NCBI RefSeq assembly: GCF_001984215.1
Contig: NZ_CP019420.1
Location: 2,666,001-2,730,000 of the forward strand
Reading direction: 5' to 3'
Origin: Mycobacterium sp. MS1601
GTDB lineage: Bacteria; Actinomycetota; Actinomycetes; Mycobacteriales; Mycobacteriaceae
Length of the DNA stretch: 64,000 bases
Shown: positions 16,277-23,879 of the stretch, one piece after another
Numbering within the stretch: the first letter of the stretch is position 1
How the letters are laid out: each line of letters starts with the position of its first letter
Position numbers and translations under genes: made by a program
The notes under the pieces: generated by a model
The model's input: the letters and a program-made list of their open reading frames with translations, nothing else
Told to the model about the DNA's origin: nothing
The model's database searches: none

Positions 16277-18244
16277 TCAGAGATTCTCCACGACCACTGG
16301 TTCGATGTTCTCGTTTGCAGGCAACTCGAACCCGAAAATCTGGGCGTAGAAGGACAACTCGGAGTCCAGTGCACGGCGGATGTTGACCGCCTGGCGGAAC
16401 CCGTGCTGTTCGCCCTCGAACGGCACGTACGCCACGGGCACACCCTTGGTGCGTAGCGCGCTGACGATCATCTCGGCCTGATTGGGCGGCACCACTTCGT
16501 CCTCGAGGCCCTGCAGCACGATCAGCGGACGGTCGAATCCGTCGACGTGGTGGATCGGGGAGCGCTCGATGTACAGAGCGCGGCGCTCGGGATACGGGCC
16601 GATGAGGCTGTCGAGGTAGCGACTCTCGAACTTGTGTGTCTCGGTGGCCAGTGCCTCGAGGTCGGCCACTCCGAAATGGCTGGCGCCGGCGGCAAACGTG
16701 TTCCGAAAAGCAAGGGCAGCAAGGGTTGTGTAGCCACCGGCTGAGCCGCCGCGGATGCACAACTTGGCCGGGTCCACGCGCCCCTGCTCACCCAACCACC
16801 GGGCAGCTGCCTCGCAGTCGTCAAGATCCACCACACCCCACTGTCCGCGCAGTTGGTTGCGGTAGGCCCGACCGTAGCCGGTGGACCCCCCGTAGTTGAC
16901 GTCCACCACCGCGAAGCCTCGGCTGGTCCAGTACTGCGTGCTGAGCAGCAACGTGGGGCGGGCGGCGCTGGTGGGCCCGCCGTGGATCAACACCAGCAGC
17001 GGAGGCAGCTCCCCAGGCTCTGGGGTGACCTCGGGGTTGGTCGGTGGATAGAACAGGGCGTGAGCGGTGCGCCCGCCGCTGGTGGGAAACGAGATCGCTT
17101 CAGGTGTCGAGAACCAGGACTGGTCGAGACCGAGTTCGCGTGGTGCGCGCAGTATTTCGGTGCCCGTCACGATGCCGGAACGGTCGACTGTCACCGACAC
17201 CACGGCCGGCTCGGTGGTGGCCGAGGCGCCGACGAAGACGATGCGGCCACCCTCGGCCTGGATCGACGTGAACGACGTGTATGGCACGTCGAGGTCCACC
17301 ACGGAGCCGTCAGCCAGTCGCAGCGCGAGGAACCCGAGCCCGTCGCGGGCTGAGGTGAACACCGTGCGTCCGCCTGACAGAAAGGCATAACTCGACAATC
17401 CGAAAACCCACTGTGCACCGCCGATCTCAGCGTCCATGGCCACCATGGACTCGACTTGCCCAGCGCCCGGCACCCACCTGTAGAGGTTCCACCAGTCGGA
17501 TCGATCGGAGATGAACCAGAGGCTGCCGTCGTCGGCCCAGCGAGGACCGGTCACCGACTCACCGCCAGGGCGGCCCGCCACCACCTGCGTGGTGTCCAAC
17601 AGTGGACCGGCGTCGCTGTTGTGCAACTCGGCCACACACAGCTCGGTGCCATCCCACGGCATGTCGGGATGTGACCACTGCAGCCAACACAGCCGTTGGC
17701 CGTCGGGTGAGATTCGCGGGTCGGACACGAAGTCCGGGCCGGTCACCACCACCCTCGGAGCAAGCTCGCCTGCGACGTCCAGGACGACGATCTCGTTGAC
17801 GACATCGGCTGGTCCGCCGCCGGCGGGATGGTGCTCACGGACCACCAGGACCCAACGGCCGTCCGCCGTCACACAGCCGTCGGCCCAGCGGTCTCCGCGC
17901 GGCACCTGCGGCTCGGGCGTCACCGGTACCGGTGCAGCGGACCCGGCGACGGTGTAGAGACGTTGGTCGGCCCAGTCGGTGAACCACACGGTGTCGTCGG
18001 ACAGCCACCACGCACCTCCGCCGTACTCGTGGACGGCGGTGCGGGCGTTTGCGCTCGCAGGCAGCAGGTCGACGGCGGGACCGTCGCCGGTGCGTCGGAC
18101 CAACTGCGTGCGACCGCCCTCCAGCGGTCGCAGCTCAGACCACACTACAGCGTCGCCCAGCAGACGGACATCGCCGAGCCCGGCGGCGGCGCGCACCACC
18201 AGTTCGGAGGTCACCGGTGTGGGCCATGAGCCGAAGGTCGCCAT
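16277..18244 (-). CDS. S9-family prolyl oligopeptidase-like peptidase
   Basis: This 655-residue serine hydrolase has an N-terminal propeller-like region (about 1-390) and a C-terminal alpha/beta-hydrolase domain. The nucleophile lies in RGGSAGGYTT (Ser near residue 498). The acid is in GLEDEVVPP (about 581) and the His in EGEQHGFR (about 611), so the triad looks complete. The family covers dipeptidyl and acylaminoacyl peptidases. No signal peptide is visible, so it should act in the cytoplasm. The start ATG 18242-18244 is preceded by TAGGCT 8 nt away, which fits a leaderless transcript. It is a single gene, divergent from the SDR. Confidence 0.85.
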   Translation of the reverse strand: MATFGSWPTPVTSELVVRAAAGLGDVRLLGDAVVWSELRPLEGGRTQLVRRTGDGPAVDLLPASANARTAVHEYGGGAWWLSDDTVWFTDWADQRLYTVAGSAAPVPVTPEPQVPRGDRWADGCVTADGRWVLVVREHHPAGGGPADVVNEIVVLDVAGELAPRVVVTGPDFVSDPRISPDGQRLCWLQWSHPDMPWDGTELCVAELHNSDAGPLLDTTQVVAGRPGGESVTGPRWADDGSLWFISDRSDWWNLYRWVPGAGQVESMVAMDAEIGGAQWVFGLSSYAFLSGGRTVFTSARDGLGFLALRLADGSVVDLDVPYTSFTSIQAEGGRIVFVGASATTEPAVVSVTVDRSGIVTGTEILRAPRELGLDQSWFSTPEAISFPTSGGRTAHALFYPPTNPEVTPEPGELPPLLVLIHGGPTSAARPTLLLSTQYWTSRGFAVVDVNYGGSTGYGRAYRNQLRGQWGVVDLDDCEAAARWLGEQGRVDPAKLCIRGGSAGGYTTLAALAFRNTFAAGASHFGVADLEALATETHKFESRYLDSLIGPYPERRALYIERSPIHHVDGFDRPLIVLQGLEDEVVPPNQAEMIVSALRTKGVPVAYVPFEGEQHGFRQAVNIRRALDSELSFYAQIFGFELPANENIEPVVVENL

Positions 18245-18252
18245 GGTGGTCC

Positions 18253-18258
18253 AGCCTA
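18253..18258 (-). promoter_or_regulatory. -10 element, leaderless start of the S9 peptidase
   Basis: TAGGCT on the minus strand ends 8 nt before the ATG. It fits the TANNNT consensus at leaderless spacing and supports the chosen start. Confidence 0.35.
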
Positions 18259-18467
18259 GGCGTCAGAGGGATGCCCTCACCACGATTCTGATGGTGGTCG
18301 CGTTGTGCCTTCCGACGGTTCTCGCCCTGGGCGTGATTGCCCGGGATGACGTTCGGCCTGGTGCCGCCGGTGCACCTTTGCATGTCGTTAACGCCAGTGT
18401 GCTGAAACCAGAAATGGTCCAGGTCGACTGTTCATCGGCAGATGACAGCGATGGAAGGACGTCAACG

Positions 18468-19238
18468 ATGATCGATCTGGCAGGTCAGACGGCGATTGTG
18501 ACGGGTGGGTCACGGGGGATAGGCCGGGCCACGGCCGTGAAGCTGGCGCAGGCCGGTGCGCGGGTGGTGATCGCCGATCGCTCCGACCATGCTGCGGACC
18601 CAGCCACGGCGACGTGGAAGGCGATCGTGGACAGCGGTGGGCAGGCGGAGTCGGTGGCGCTCGACATCGCCGATTCCGACGCGGTCGATGAGGTGATCGG
18701 ACAGGTGGAGACGCAGTACGGGCTCGACATCCTGGTCAACAACGCCGGAGCTCTGCTCGCAGGATCGCTCGCGGACACCGATAACCAGACGTGGCATCAG
18801 CAATTCCGCGTCAATGTCGACGGCACGTTCTACTGCATGCGGGCGGCGGTGCGCGCCATGCTTGCGGCGGGTCGCAAAGGCAAGATCGTCAACGTCACCT
18901 CCATCAGCGGGCTGCGCGCCAATCCCGGTTTCGCGGCTTACTGCTCCGCCAAAGCCGCCGTGGTGAACCTGACTCGGCAGGCGGGAATCGATTACGCCCC
19001 AATGGGAATCAACATCAACTCGGTCGCTCCCGGATTCGTGGAGACCGAGATGACCGCCATCTATGACAGCTCTATCCGAAATGCCCTGGAAGGCCAGACC
19101 CCCAACGGCAAATGGGCCACCTCCGAGCAGATAGCGGACGCGGTGCTGTTCCTGTGCTCCTCGCTGTCGGATCACATCGTCGGCGAGATCATGGTGGTCG
19201 ACGGCGGCTGGATGGTGGGGACGCCCGTCGTGCTGTGA
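18468..19238 (+). CDS. short-chain dehydrogenase/reductase
   Basis: The 256-residue classical SDR has the cofactor loop TGGSRGIGRA (about residues 13-22), NNAGALLAG, the catalytic Ser in VTSISGLR, and YCSAKAA holding the Tyr-X3-Lys pair. The C-terminal GEIMVVDGGWM is typical. It should be an NAD(P)-dependent oxidoreductase of unknown substrate. The start ATG 18468 is set by GGAAGGA 8 nt upstream. The frame stays open for more than 200 nt before it and would encode a membrane-like helix, but that part is unlike any SDR. It ends 66 nt before irtA, with an IdeR-like box in between. Confidence 0.85.
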   Translation: MIDLAGQTAIVTGGSRGIGRATAVKLAQAGARVVIADRSDHAADPATATWKAIVDSGGQAESVALDIADSDAVDEVIGQVETQYGLDILVNNAGALLAGSLADTDNQTWHQQFRVNVDGTFYCMRAAVRAMLAAGRKGKIVNVTSISGLRANPGFAAYCSAKAAVVNLTRQAGIDYAPMGININSVAPGFVETEMTAIYDSSIRNALEGQTPNGKWATSEQIADAVLFLCSSLSDHIVGEIMVVDGGWMVGTPVVL

Positions 19239-19265
19239 ACACGGGGCCGACCGTGCCGCCACGAC

Positions 19266-19284
19266 TTTCGTTAGCCTTCCTTAC
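19266..19284 (+). promoter_or_regulatory. IdeR-like iron box upstream of irtA
   Basis: TTTCGTTAGCCTTCCTTAC matches 14 of 19 positions of the mycobacterial iron box TWAGGTWAGSCTWACCTWA, including the central GTTAGCCT. It lies 20 nt before the irtA start. IdeR with iron normally represses irtAB, so import would rise on iron starvation. Confidence 0.55.
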
Positions 19285-19304
19285 GTCGATCCACAGGAGG
19301 CGTG

Positions 19305-20162
19305 ATGGCACGGGGCTCACGAGGCTTTCAGGGCGTGATGCTGCGCGGGTTCGGCGCCCGCGACCACGAGTCGACAGTGCTGGGCAAGGAGTTCCTGGCC
19401 CCGCACCTGGTCCGAGTGCACCTCGCCTCACCGACGCTGTTCGACGAGGTGATCGCCGAGCCCACGTCGTGGCTGCGGTTCTGGTTCCCCGACCCCGCCG
19501 GCTCCGACACCGAATTCCAGCGGGCCTACACCATCGCCGACTGCGATCCCGGCGCCGGACGCTTCTCCATCGACATGGTGCTGCACGAACCGGCGGGCCC
19601 CGCCTCCACCTGGGCTCGAGATGTGGAACCCGGCACCAGCATCGCGGTGATGTCCATGGGGTCGCGGGGCTTCAACATCGCCGAGGACCCCGCCGACCGG
19701 CCAGCCGGTTACCTGCTGATCGGGGACTCGGCGTCCACCCCGGCGATCAACGGCATCATCGGCGCCGTCCCGCACGACATTCCCATCGAGGCCTACCTCG
19801 AACAGCACGATGACAACGACGCGCTCATCCCCCTGGCTGAGCATCCCCGGCTGACCGTGCACCGCGTTCCGCGCCGCGATGCGGCAACCATGGCGGCTGC
19901 TCTGGAATCGCGGGACTGGTCTAACTGGTACGCCTGGCTGGGGCCAGAGGCCGGTTCGTTGAAACACCTGCGCACCCGGCTGCGCGACGAGTTCGGCTTC
20001 CCCAAGCAGGAGGTCCACGCACAGGCCTACTGGACCGAGGGTCGTGCCATGGGTACCGACCGCAGCCCCGAACCCGAGGCAGCTCCCCCAAGAGCGCAAC
20101 GCCCGAGCGACCCCAGGGACAGTGGAAGGCCAACGCCGGCGGCCGACTGTTGGCGCCGCTGA
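19305..20162 (+). CDS. irtA: IrtA siderophore-interaction (SIP) domain, separate frame
   Basis: This is the FAD-binding SIP module that in IrtA is fused to the ABC exporter-fold half. Visible features are [48 protein letters not shown] (flavin-binding R-x-Y-T) and [13 protein letters not shown]. It reduces the ferric mycobactin/carboxymycobactin brought in by IrtAB. AGGAGG at 19295-19300 selects ATG 19305 over GTG 19302. After about residue 260 the frame runs through a Pro/Arg-rich tail and stops at 20162, while the homologous linker continues one frame back into the ABC part (see next entry). So either the gene is split, or a one-base error breaks a normal fused irtA. Confidence 0.8.
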   Translation: MARGSRGFQGVMLRGFGARDHESTVLGKEFLAPHLVRVHLASPTLFDEVIAEPTSWLRFWFPDPAGSDTEFQRAYTIADCDPGAGRFSIDMVLHEPAGPASTWARDVEPGTSIAVMSMGSRGFNIAEDPADRPAGYLLIGDSASTPAINGIIGAVPHDIPIEAYLEQHDDNDALIPLAEHPRLTVHRVPRRDAATMAAALESRDWSNWYAWLGPEAGSLKHLRTRLRDEFGFPKQEVHAQAYWTEGRAMGTDRSPEPEAAPPRAQRPSDPRDSGRPTPAADCWRR

Positions 20163-21850
20163 AGACTTCACTGATCCTGTCCGGGGTTCTGCAAGCCGTG
20201 ATCACCCTTGTCGAACTGGCGCCGTTCGTCCTGTTGGTGGAGCTGGCCCGGCTGCTGCTCAGCGGCGCCGACGCCACCCGCCTGTGGACGCTGGGCATCG
20301 CGGCGGTGGTGCTGCTGGGCGTCGGCACCACGTGTGCGGCCGGACTGGCGCTGTGGCTGCACCGACTGGACGCCGTGTTCGCCAGAAACCTGCGCGGCCG
20401 GCTGCTGACCAAGTTGGCCCGGCTGCCGCTGGGCTGGTTCACCACCAGGGGATCGGGCACCGTCAAACAACTGGTGCAGGACGACACCATGGCTCTGCAC
20501 TACCTGATCACCCACGCGATCCCGGACGCGGTGGCCGCGGTGACCGCTCCGGTGGCGGTATTGGTCTACCTGTTTGTGGTGGACTGGCGCATCGCACTGG
20601 CGCTGTTCGTCCCGGTGCTGGTCTACATCGTGCTGATGTGGGTGATGATGGCGCAGTCCGGACCCAAAGTGCTCCAGGCACCCCGCTGGGCCGAGCGCAT
20701 GAACGGCGAGGCCGGCGCCTACCTCGAGGGCCAGCCTGTCATCCGGGTCTTCGGTGGTGCCGCTGCCTCGACTTTCCGGCGCAGACTCGACGACTACATC
20801 GACTTCCTGGTGTCGTGGCAGCGGCCGTTCGTGGGCAAGAAGACATCGATGGACATCGTGACCCGGCCGTCGACCTTCCTGTGGCTGATCCTGGCTGTCG
20901 GCACGCCGCTGGTGGTCTCGGGTGGGCTCGACCCGGTGAATCTGTTGCCATTCCTGTTGCTCGGCACCACCTTCGGAGCTCGCCTGCTCGGTATCGGCTA
21001 CGGCGTCGGCGGTGTCCAGGGCGGCTTGCAGGCCGCCCGACGGATCCAGAGCGTGCTCGACGAAACAGAACTGGCGGTCGCGGACGGACCTGCAGTCGCG
21101 CCTTCTGACAACTCCGTCGAATTCGACGGCGTGACGTTCGGTTACCGCGCGGACGTCCCGGTGATCGAGGACGTCACCTTGACGCTGCGCCCCGGCACCG
21201 TGACCGCACTGGTGGGCCCATCGGGATCGGGCAAGTCGACTCTGGCGGCATTGGCCGCGCGGTTCCACGATGTGCAGTGCGGAGCGATCCGCATCGGCGG
21301 CATCGACATTCGCACCCTGTCGGCCGACGAACTCTACCGCCGTGTCGGATTCGTGTTGCAGGAACCGCAGTTGGTGAACGGAACGGTAGCGGAGAACATC
21401 GCGCTGGCCGCTCCGGACGCCGGACAGGACACGGTGCAGGCCGTTGCGCGCGACGCCCAGATCCACGAGCGCATCGCGGCGATGCCCGACGGCTACAGCA
21501 GCATCCTCGGCGCCGGGTCCACCCTGTCCGGCGGCGAGAAGCAGCGACTGACCATCGCCCGCGCTCTGCTGGCAGACACCCCGGTGTTGATCCTGGACGA
21601 GGCCACCGCGTTTGCCGACCCGGAATCGGAATACCTTGTGCAGCAGGCGCTCAACCGGCTCACCCGGGATCGCACGGTGTTGGTGATTGCCCACCGGCTG
21701 CACACCGTCACCCAGGCCGACCAGATCGTGGTGCTCGATCACGGCAAGATCGCCGAGGCGGGTACCCACGAGGAACTGCTGGCTGCCGGTGGACGCTACC
21801 GCGCACTGTGGGAAACCGGGCAACCCGTCACCGCCGAGGTCGGTCGATGA
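20150..21850 (+). CDS. irtA: IrtA ABC-transporter half (membrane and ATPase domains)
   Basis: The 566-residue half-transporter has a six-TM exporter fold followed by an ATPase domain. Walker A is [10 protein letters not shown], the signature is LSGGEKQR, and the Walker B region is LILDEATAF. Together with IrtB it imports ferric siderophore across the inner membrane. Only TTG 20150 is available as a start in this frame after the linker, yet homologous sequence ([17 protein letters not shown]) extends upstream to about 20120. A -1 step, most easily in the C5 run at 20085-20089, would join it to the SIP frame into the usual single IrtA chain. It overlaps irtB by ATGA. Confidence 0.85.
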   Translation: MAPLKTSLILSGVLQAVITLVELAPFVLLVELARLLLSGADATRLWTLGIAAVVLLGVGTTCAAGLALWLHRLDAVFARNLRGRLLTKLARLPLGWFTTRGSGTVKQLVQDDTMALHYLITHAIPDAVAAVTAPVAVLVYLFVVDWRIALALFVPVLVYIVLMWVMMAQSGPKVLQAPRWAERMNGEAGAYLEGQPVIRVFGGAAASTFRRRLDDYIDFLVSWQRPFVGKKTSMDIVTRPSTFLWLILAVGTPLVVSGGLDPVNLLPFLLLGTTFGARLLGIGYGVGGVQGGLQAARRIQSVLDETELAVADGPAVAPSDNSVEFDGVTFGYRADVPVIEDVTLTLRPGTVTALVGPSGSGKSTLAALAARFHDVQCGAIRIGGIDIRTLSADELYRRVGFVLQEPQLVNGTVAENIALAAPDAGQDTVQAVARDAQIHERIAAMPDGYSSILGAGSTLSGGEKQRLTIARALLADTPVLILDEATAFADPESEYLVQQALNRLTRDRTVLVIAHRLHTVTQADQIVVLDHGKIAEAGTHEELLAAGGRYRALWETGQPVTAEVGR

Positions 21851-23574
21851 TCCGCACACTGCTGAGACTGGTGCCTGCTGACCGGCGCAACAGGGTCGGG
21901 GTGTACGTAGCGTTGACCGTGGCATCGGTGCTGCTGCGCGCGGCAGCCGCGGTGCTGCTGATTCCCTTGGTGGCTGCGCTGTTCGGTGATGATCCATCGC
22001 GGGCATGGGGATGGCTGGGATGGTTGACGGTGGTCACCGTCGCCAGCTGGGGCATCGACACCGCCACCGCCAGAATCGGTTTCGATTTCGGCTTCGCAGT
22101 TCTCGACAGCAGCCAGCACGACATGGCCGACAAGTTGCCGGATGTCACGCTGGACTGGTTTGGACCCGAGAACACCGCCACCGCACGACAGGCGATCGCC
22201 GCAACGGGCCCCGAACTCGCCGGAACAGTGGTGAATCTGCTGACACCGCTGGCCGGTGCGATCCTGCTGCCCGGCGCCATCGGTGCGGCGCTGCTCGCGG
22301 TGTCGGTGCCGCTGGGGCTGGCCGCACTGGTGGGTGTCGCGGTGCTCTTCGGCGCACTCTGGCTGTCGGGGCGGCTGGGGCGTAAGGCGGATGAGGTTGC
22401 CGGCGAGGCCAATACCGCGCTCACCGAGCGGATCATCGAGTTCGCCCGAACCCAACAGGCGCTGCGCGCGGCGCGACGGGTGGAGCCCGCCCGCAGCCTC
22501 GTCGGCACGGCGTTGGAGAAGCAGCACGGCGCCACCCTGAGGCTGCTGACCATGCAGATCCCGGGACAGCTGCTGTTCGCCCTCGCCAGCCAGATCGCCC
22601 TGCTGGTGTTCGCGGGCATGACGGCATGGTTGACGATGCACGGCGAATTGGGCATCCCCGAAGCCGTCGCGCTGATCGTGGTGCTGGCCCGATATCTCGA
22701 ACCCTTCACGGTGATCAGCGAGCTGGCCCCGGCCATCGAGTCCACGCGCGCGACGCTGGGCAAGATCCGGGCCGTGCTGGACGCGCCGGTACACACCTTC
22801 GGCACCCGGACTCCGGGTTCTGATGCGCCTGCCATCGAATTCGACGACGTCCGTTTCGGTTACGGTGACACCCAGGTACTCGACGGTGTCAGCTTCACGC
22901 TGGCGCCGGGTAGCACCACCGCCATCGTCGGCCCGTCGGGCTCCGGCAAGAGCACCATGCTCGCGTTGATCGCCGCTTTGCACCAACCCACCTCGGGGAA
23001 AGTGCTGTTCGGCGGTGTCGATCTCGCCGAGATGACCGCCGATGCCCGCCGCGCCGCGGTCAGCATGGTGTTCCAGCATCCGTTCCTCTTCGACGGCTCG
23101 CTGCGCGAGAACATCCTGGTTGGCGATCCGGCCGCCGGCGAGGACGCCGTGGCGACTGCGATGCGGCTGGCCCGGGTTGATGTGCTCACCGCCCGGCTGG
23201 CCGACGGAGATGCCACCAAGGTGGGAGAGGCCGGGTCGGCCCTGTCCGGTGGTGAGCGACAGCGGGTCAGCATCGCCCGGGCGCTGCTCAAACCGGCTCC
23301 GGTGTTGCTGGTGGACGAGGCCACCAGTGCACTGGACTCGGAGAACGAGGCCGCTGTCGTCGACGCGTTGGTCGCCGACCCCCGGGCGAGAACCCGCGTC
23401 ATCGTCGCGCATCGCCTGGCCAGCATCCGGCACGCCGACCGGGTGCTCTTCGTTGAGGCAGGCCGCGTGGTCGAAGACGGCAGCATCGACGAGCTACTGG
23501 CCGCGGGCGGGCGATTCGCCCAGTTCTGGCAGCAGCAGCAGGCAGCGTCGGGCTGGCGGCTGCAACCCAGGTAG
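21847..23574 (+). CDS. irtB: IrtB siderophore ABC importer subunit
   Basis: This 575-residue ABC half-transporter is the partner of IrtA in the heterodimer that takes up iron-loaded mycobactin/carboxymycobactin. It has an N-terminal exporter-type membrane domain with about six TM helices. The ATPase domain follows, with [14 protein letters not shown], Walker [10 protein letters not shown], signature LSGGERQR, Walker [13 protein letters not shown] and the switch His in VIVAHRLAS. The start ATG 21847 overlaps the irtA stop (ATGA). The gene ends just inside the first AGGTAGTC box of module B. Confidence 0.9.
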   Translation: MIRTLLRLVPADRRNRVGVYVALTVASVLLRAAAAVLLIPLVAALFGDDPSRAWGWLGWLTVVTVASWGIDTATARIGFDFGFAVLDSSQHDMADKLPDVTLDWFGPENTATARQAIAATGPELAGTVVNLLTPLAGAILLPGAIGAALLAVSVPLGLAALVGVAVLFGALWLSGRLGRKADEVAGEANTALTERIIEFARTQQALRAARRVEPARSLVGTALEKQHGATLRLLTMQIPGQLLFALASQIALLVFAGMTAWLTMHGELGIPEAVALIVVLARYLEPFTVISELAPAIESTRATLGKIRAVLDAPVHTFGTRTPGSDAPAIEFDDVRFGYGDTQVLDGVSFTLAPGSTTAIVGPSGSGKSTMLALIAALHQPTSGKVLFGGVDLAEMTADARRAAVSMVFQHPFLFDGSLRENILVGDPAAGEDAVATAMRLARVDVLTARLADGDATKVGEAGSALSGGERQRVSIARALLKPAPVLLVDEATSALDSENEAAVVDALVADPRARTRVIVAHRLASIRHADRVLFVEAGRVVEDGSIDELLAAGGRFAQFWQQQQAASGWRLQPR

Positions 23575-23607
23575 TCCACCCTGCGGTGGCTGTAGAAGCA
23601 GGTAGTC
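23569..23607 (+). promoter_or_regulatory. module B box pair 1 (AGGTAGTC x2, 31 bp apart)
   Basis: AGGTAGTC occurs at 23569-23576 and again at 23600-23607. The two copies are 31 bp apart start to start, about three helical turns. The same pair with the same spacing lies at 26511-26549 before the toxin gene. A short inverted repeat CCACC-CTGC-GGTGG fills part of the spacer here only. It probably controls the small HTH-like gene and the LuxR regulator that follow. Confidence 0.65.
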
Positions 23608-23640
23608 AGGTGCGGCCCACACGGGCGCAGTCGGGGCAGC

Positions 23641-23844
23641 ATGGTCGTCGTGGGCACTAGCGACGAGAACTACGACGCTGCCCTGTGCAGACTGCCCGAC
23701 GTCTACGCCCGGGCGCTGCGGTACATCGATGCCGGCCTGCCTGCCGACGAGATCTGCGCGCATCTGCGGATCGAGGCTGAAGCTCTGGAGCCCCTGCTGG
23801 ATCTTGCGCGCCGAAAACTTCGGACCGAGTTGTCTCGCACCTAA
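23641..23844 (+). CDS. small helix-turn-helix-like protein (sigma-70 region 4-like)
   Basis: The product is 67 residues. The stretch LPDVYARALRYIDAGLPADE followed by ICAHLRIEAEALEPLLDLAR reads like the region-4 helix-turn-helix of an ECF sigma factor, but no region 2 is present. It may be a stand-alone DNA-binding or RNA-polymerase-binding accessory protein for the regulator next to it. This is inferred from residue pattern only. ATG 23641 is used; GTG 23650 is possible. It sits 33 nt after the second AGGTAGTC box and 35 nt before the LuxR gene, and both are probably on one transcript. Confidence 0.6.
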   Translation: MVVVGTSDENYDAALCRLPDVYARALRYIDAGLPADEICAHLRIEAEALEPLLDLARRKLRTELSRT

Positions 23845-23879
23845 GGTGAGCAGATCCGTTTTTGGCTAATGTTTGGCTG

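Noticed and set aside
20168..23433. Very long open frames antisense to irtA and irtB
   Set aside because: Gln/His/Arg-rich translations typical of GC-rich antisense frames; the plus strand carries clear ABC domains.
23576..23589. CCACC-CTGC-GGTGG hairpin as irtB terminator
   Set aside because: The stem is only 5 bp and has no T tract; it lies inside the AGGTAGTC spacer and is absent from the second pair.
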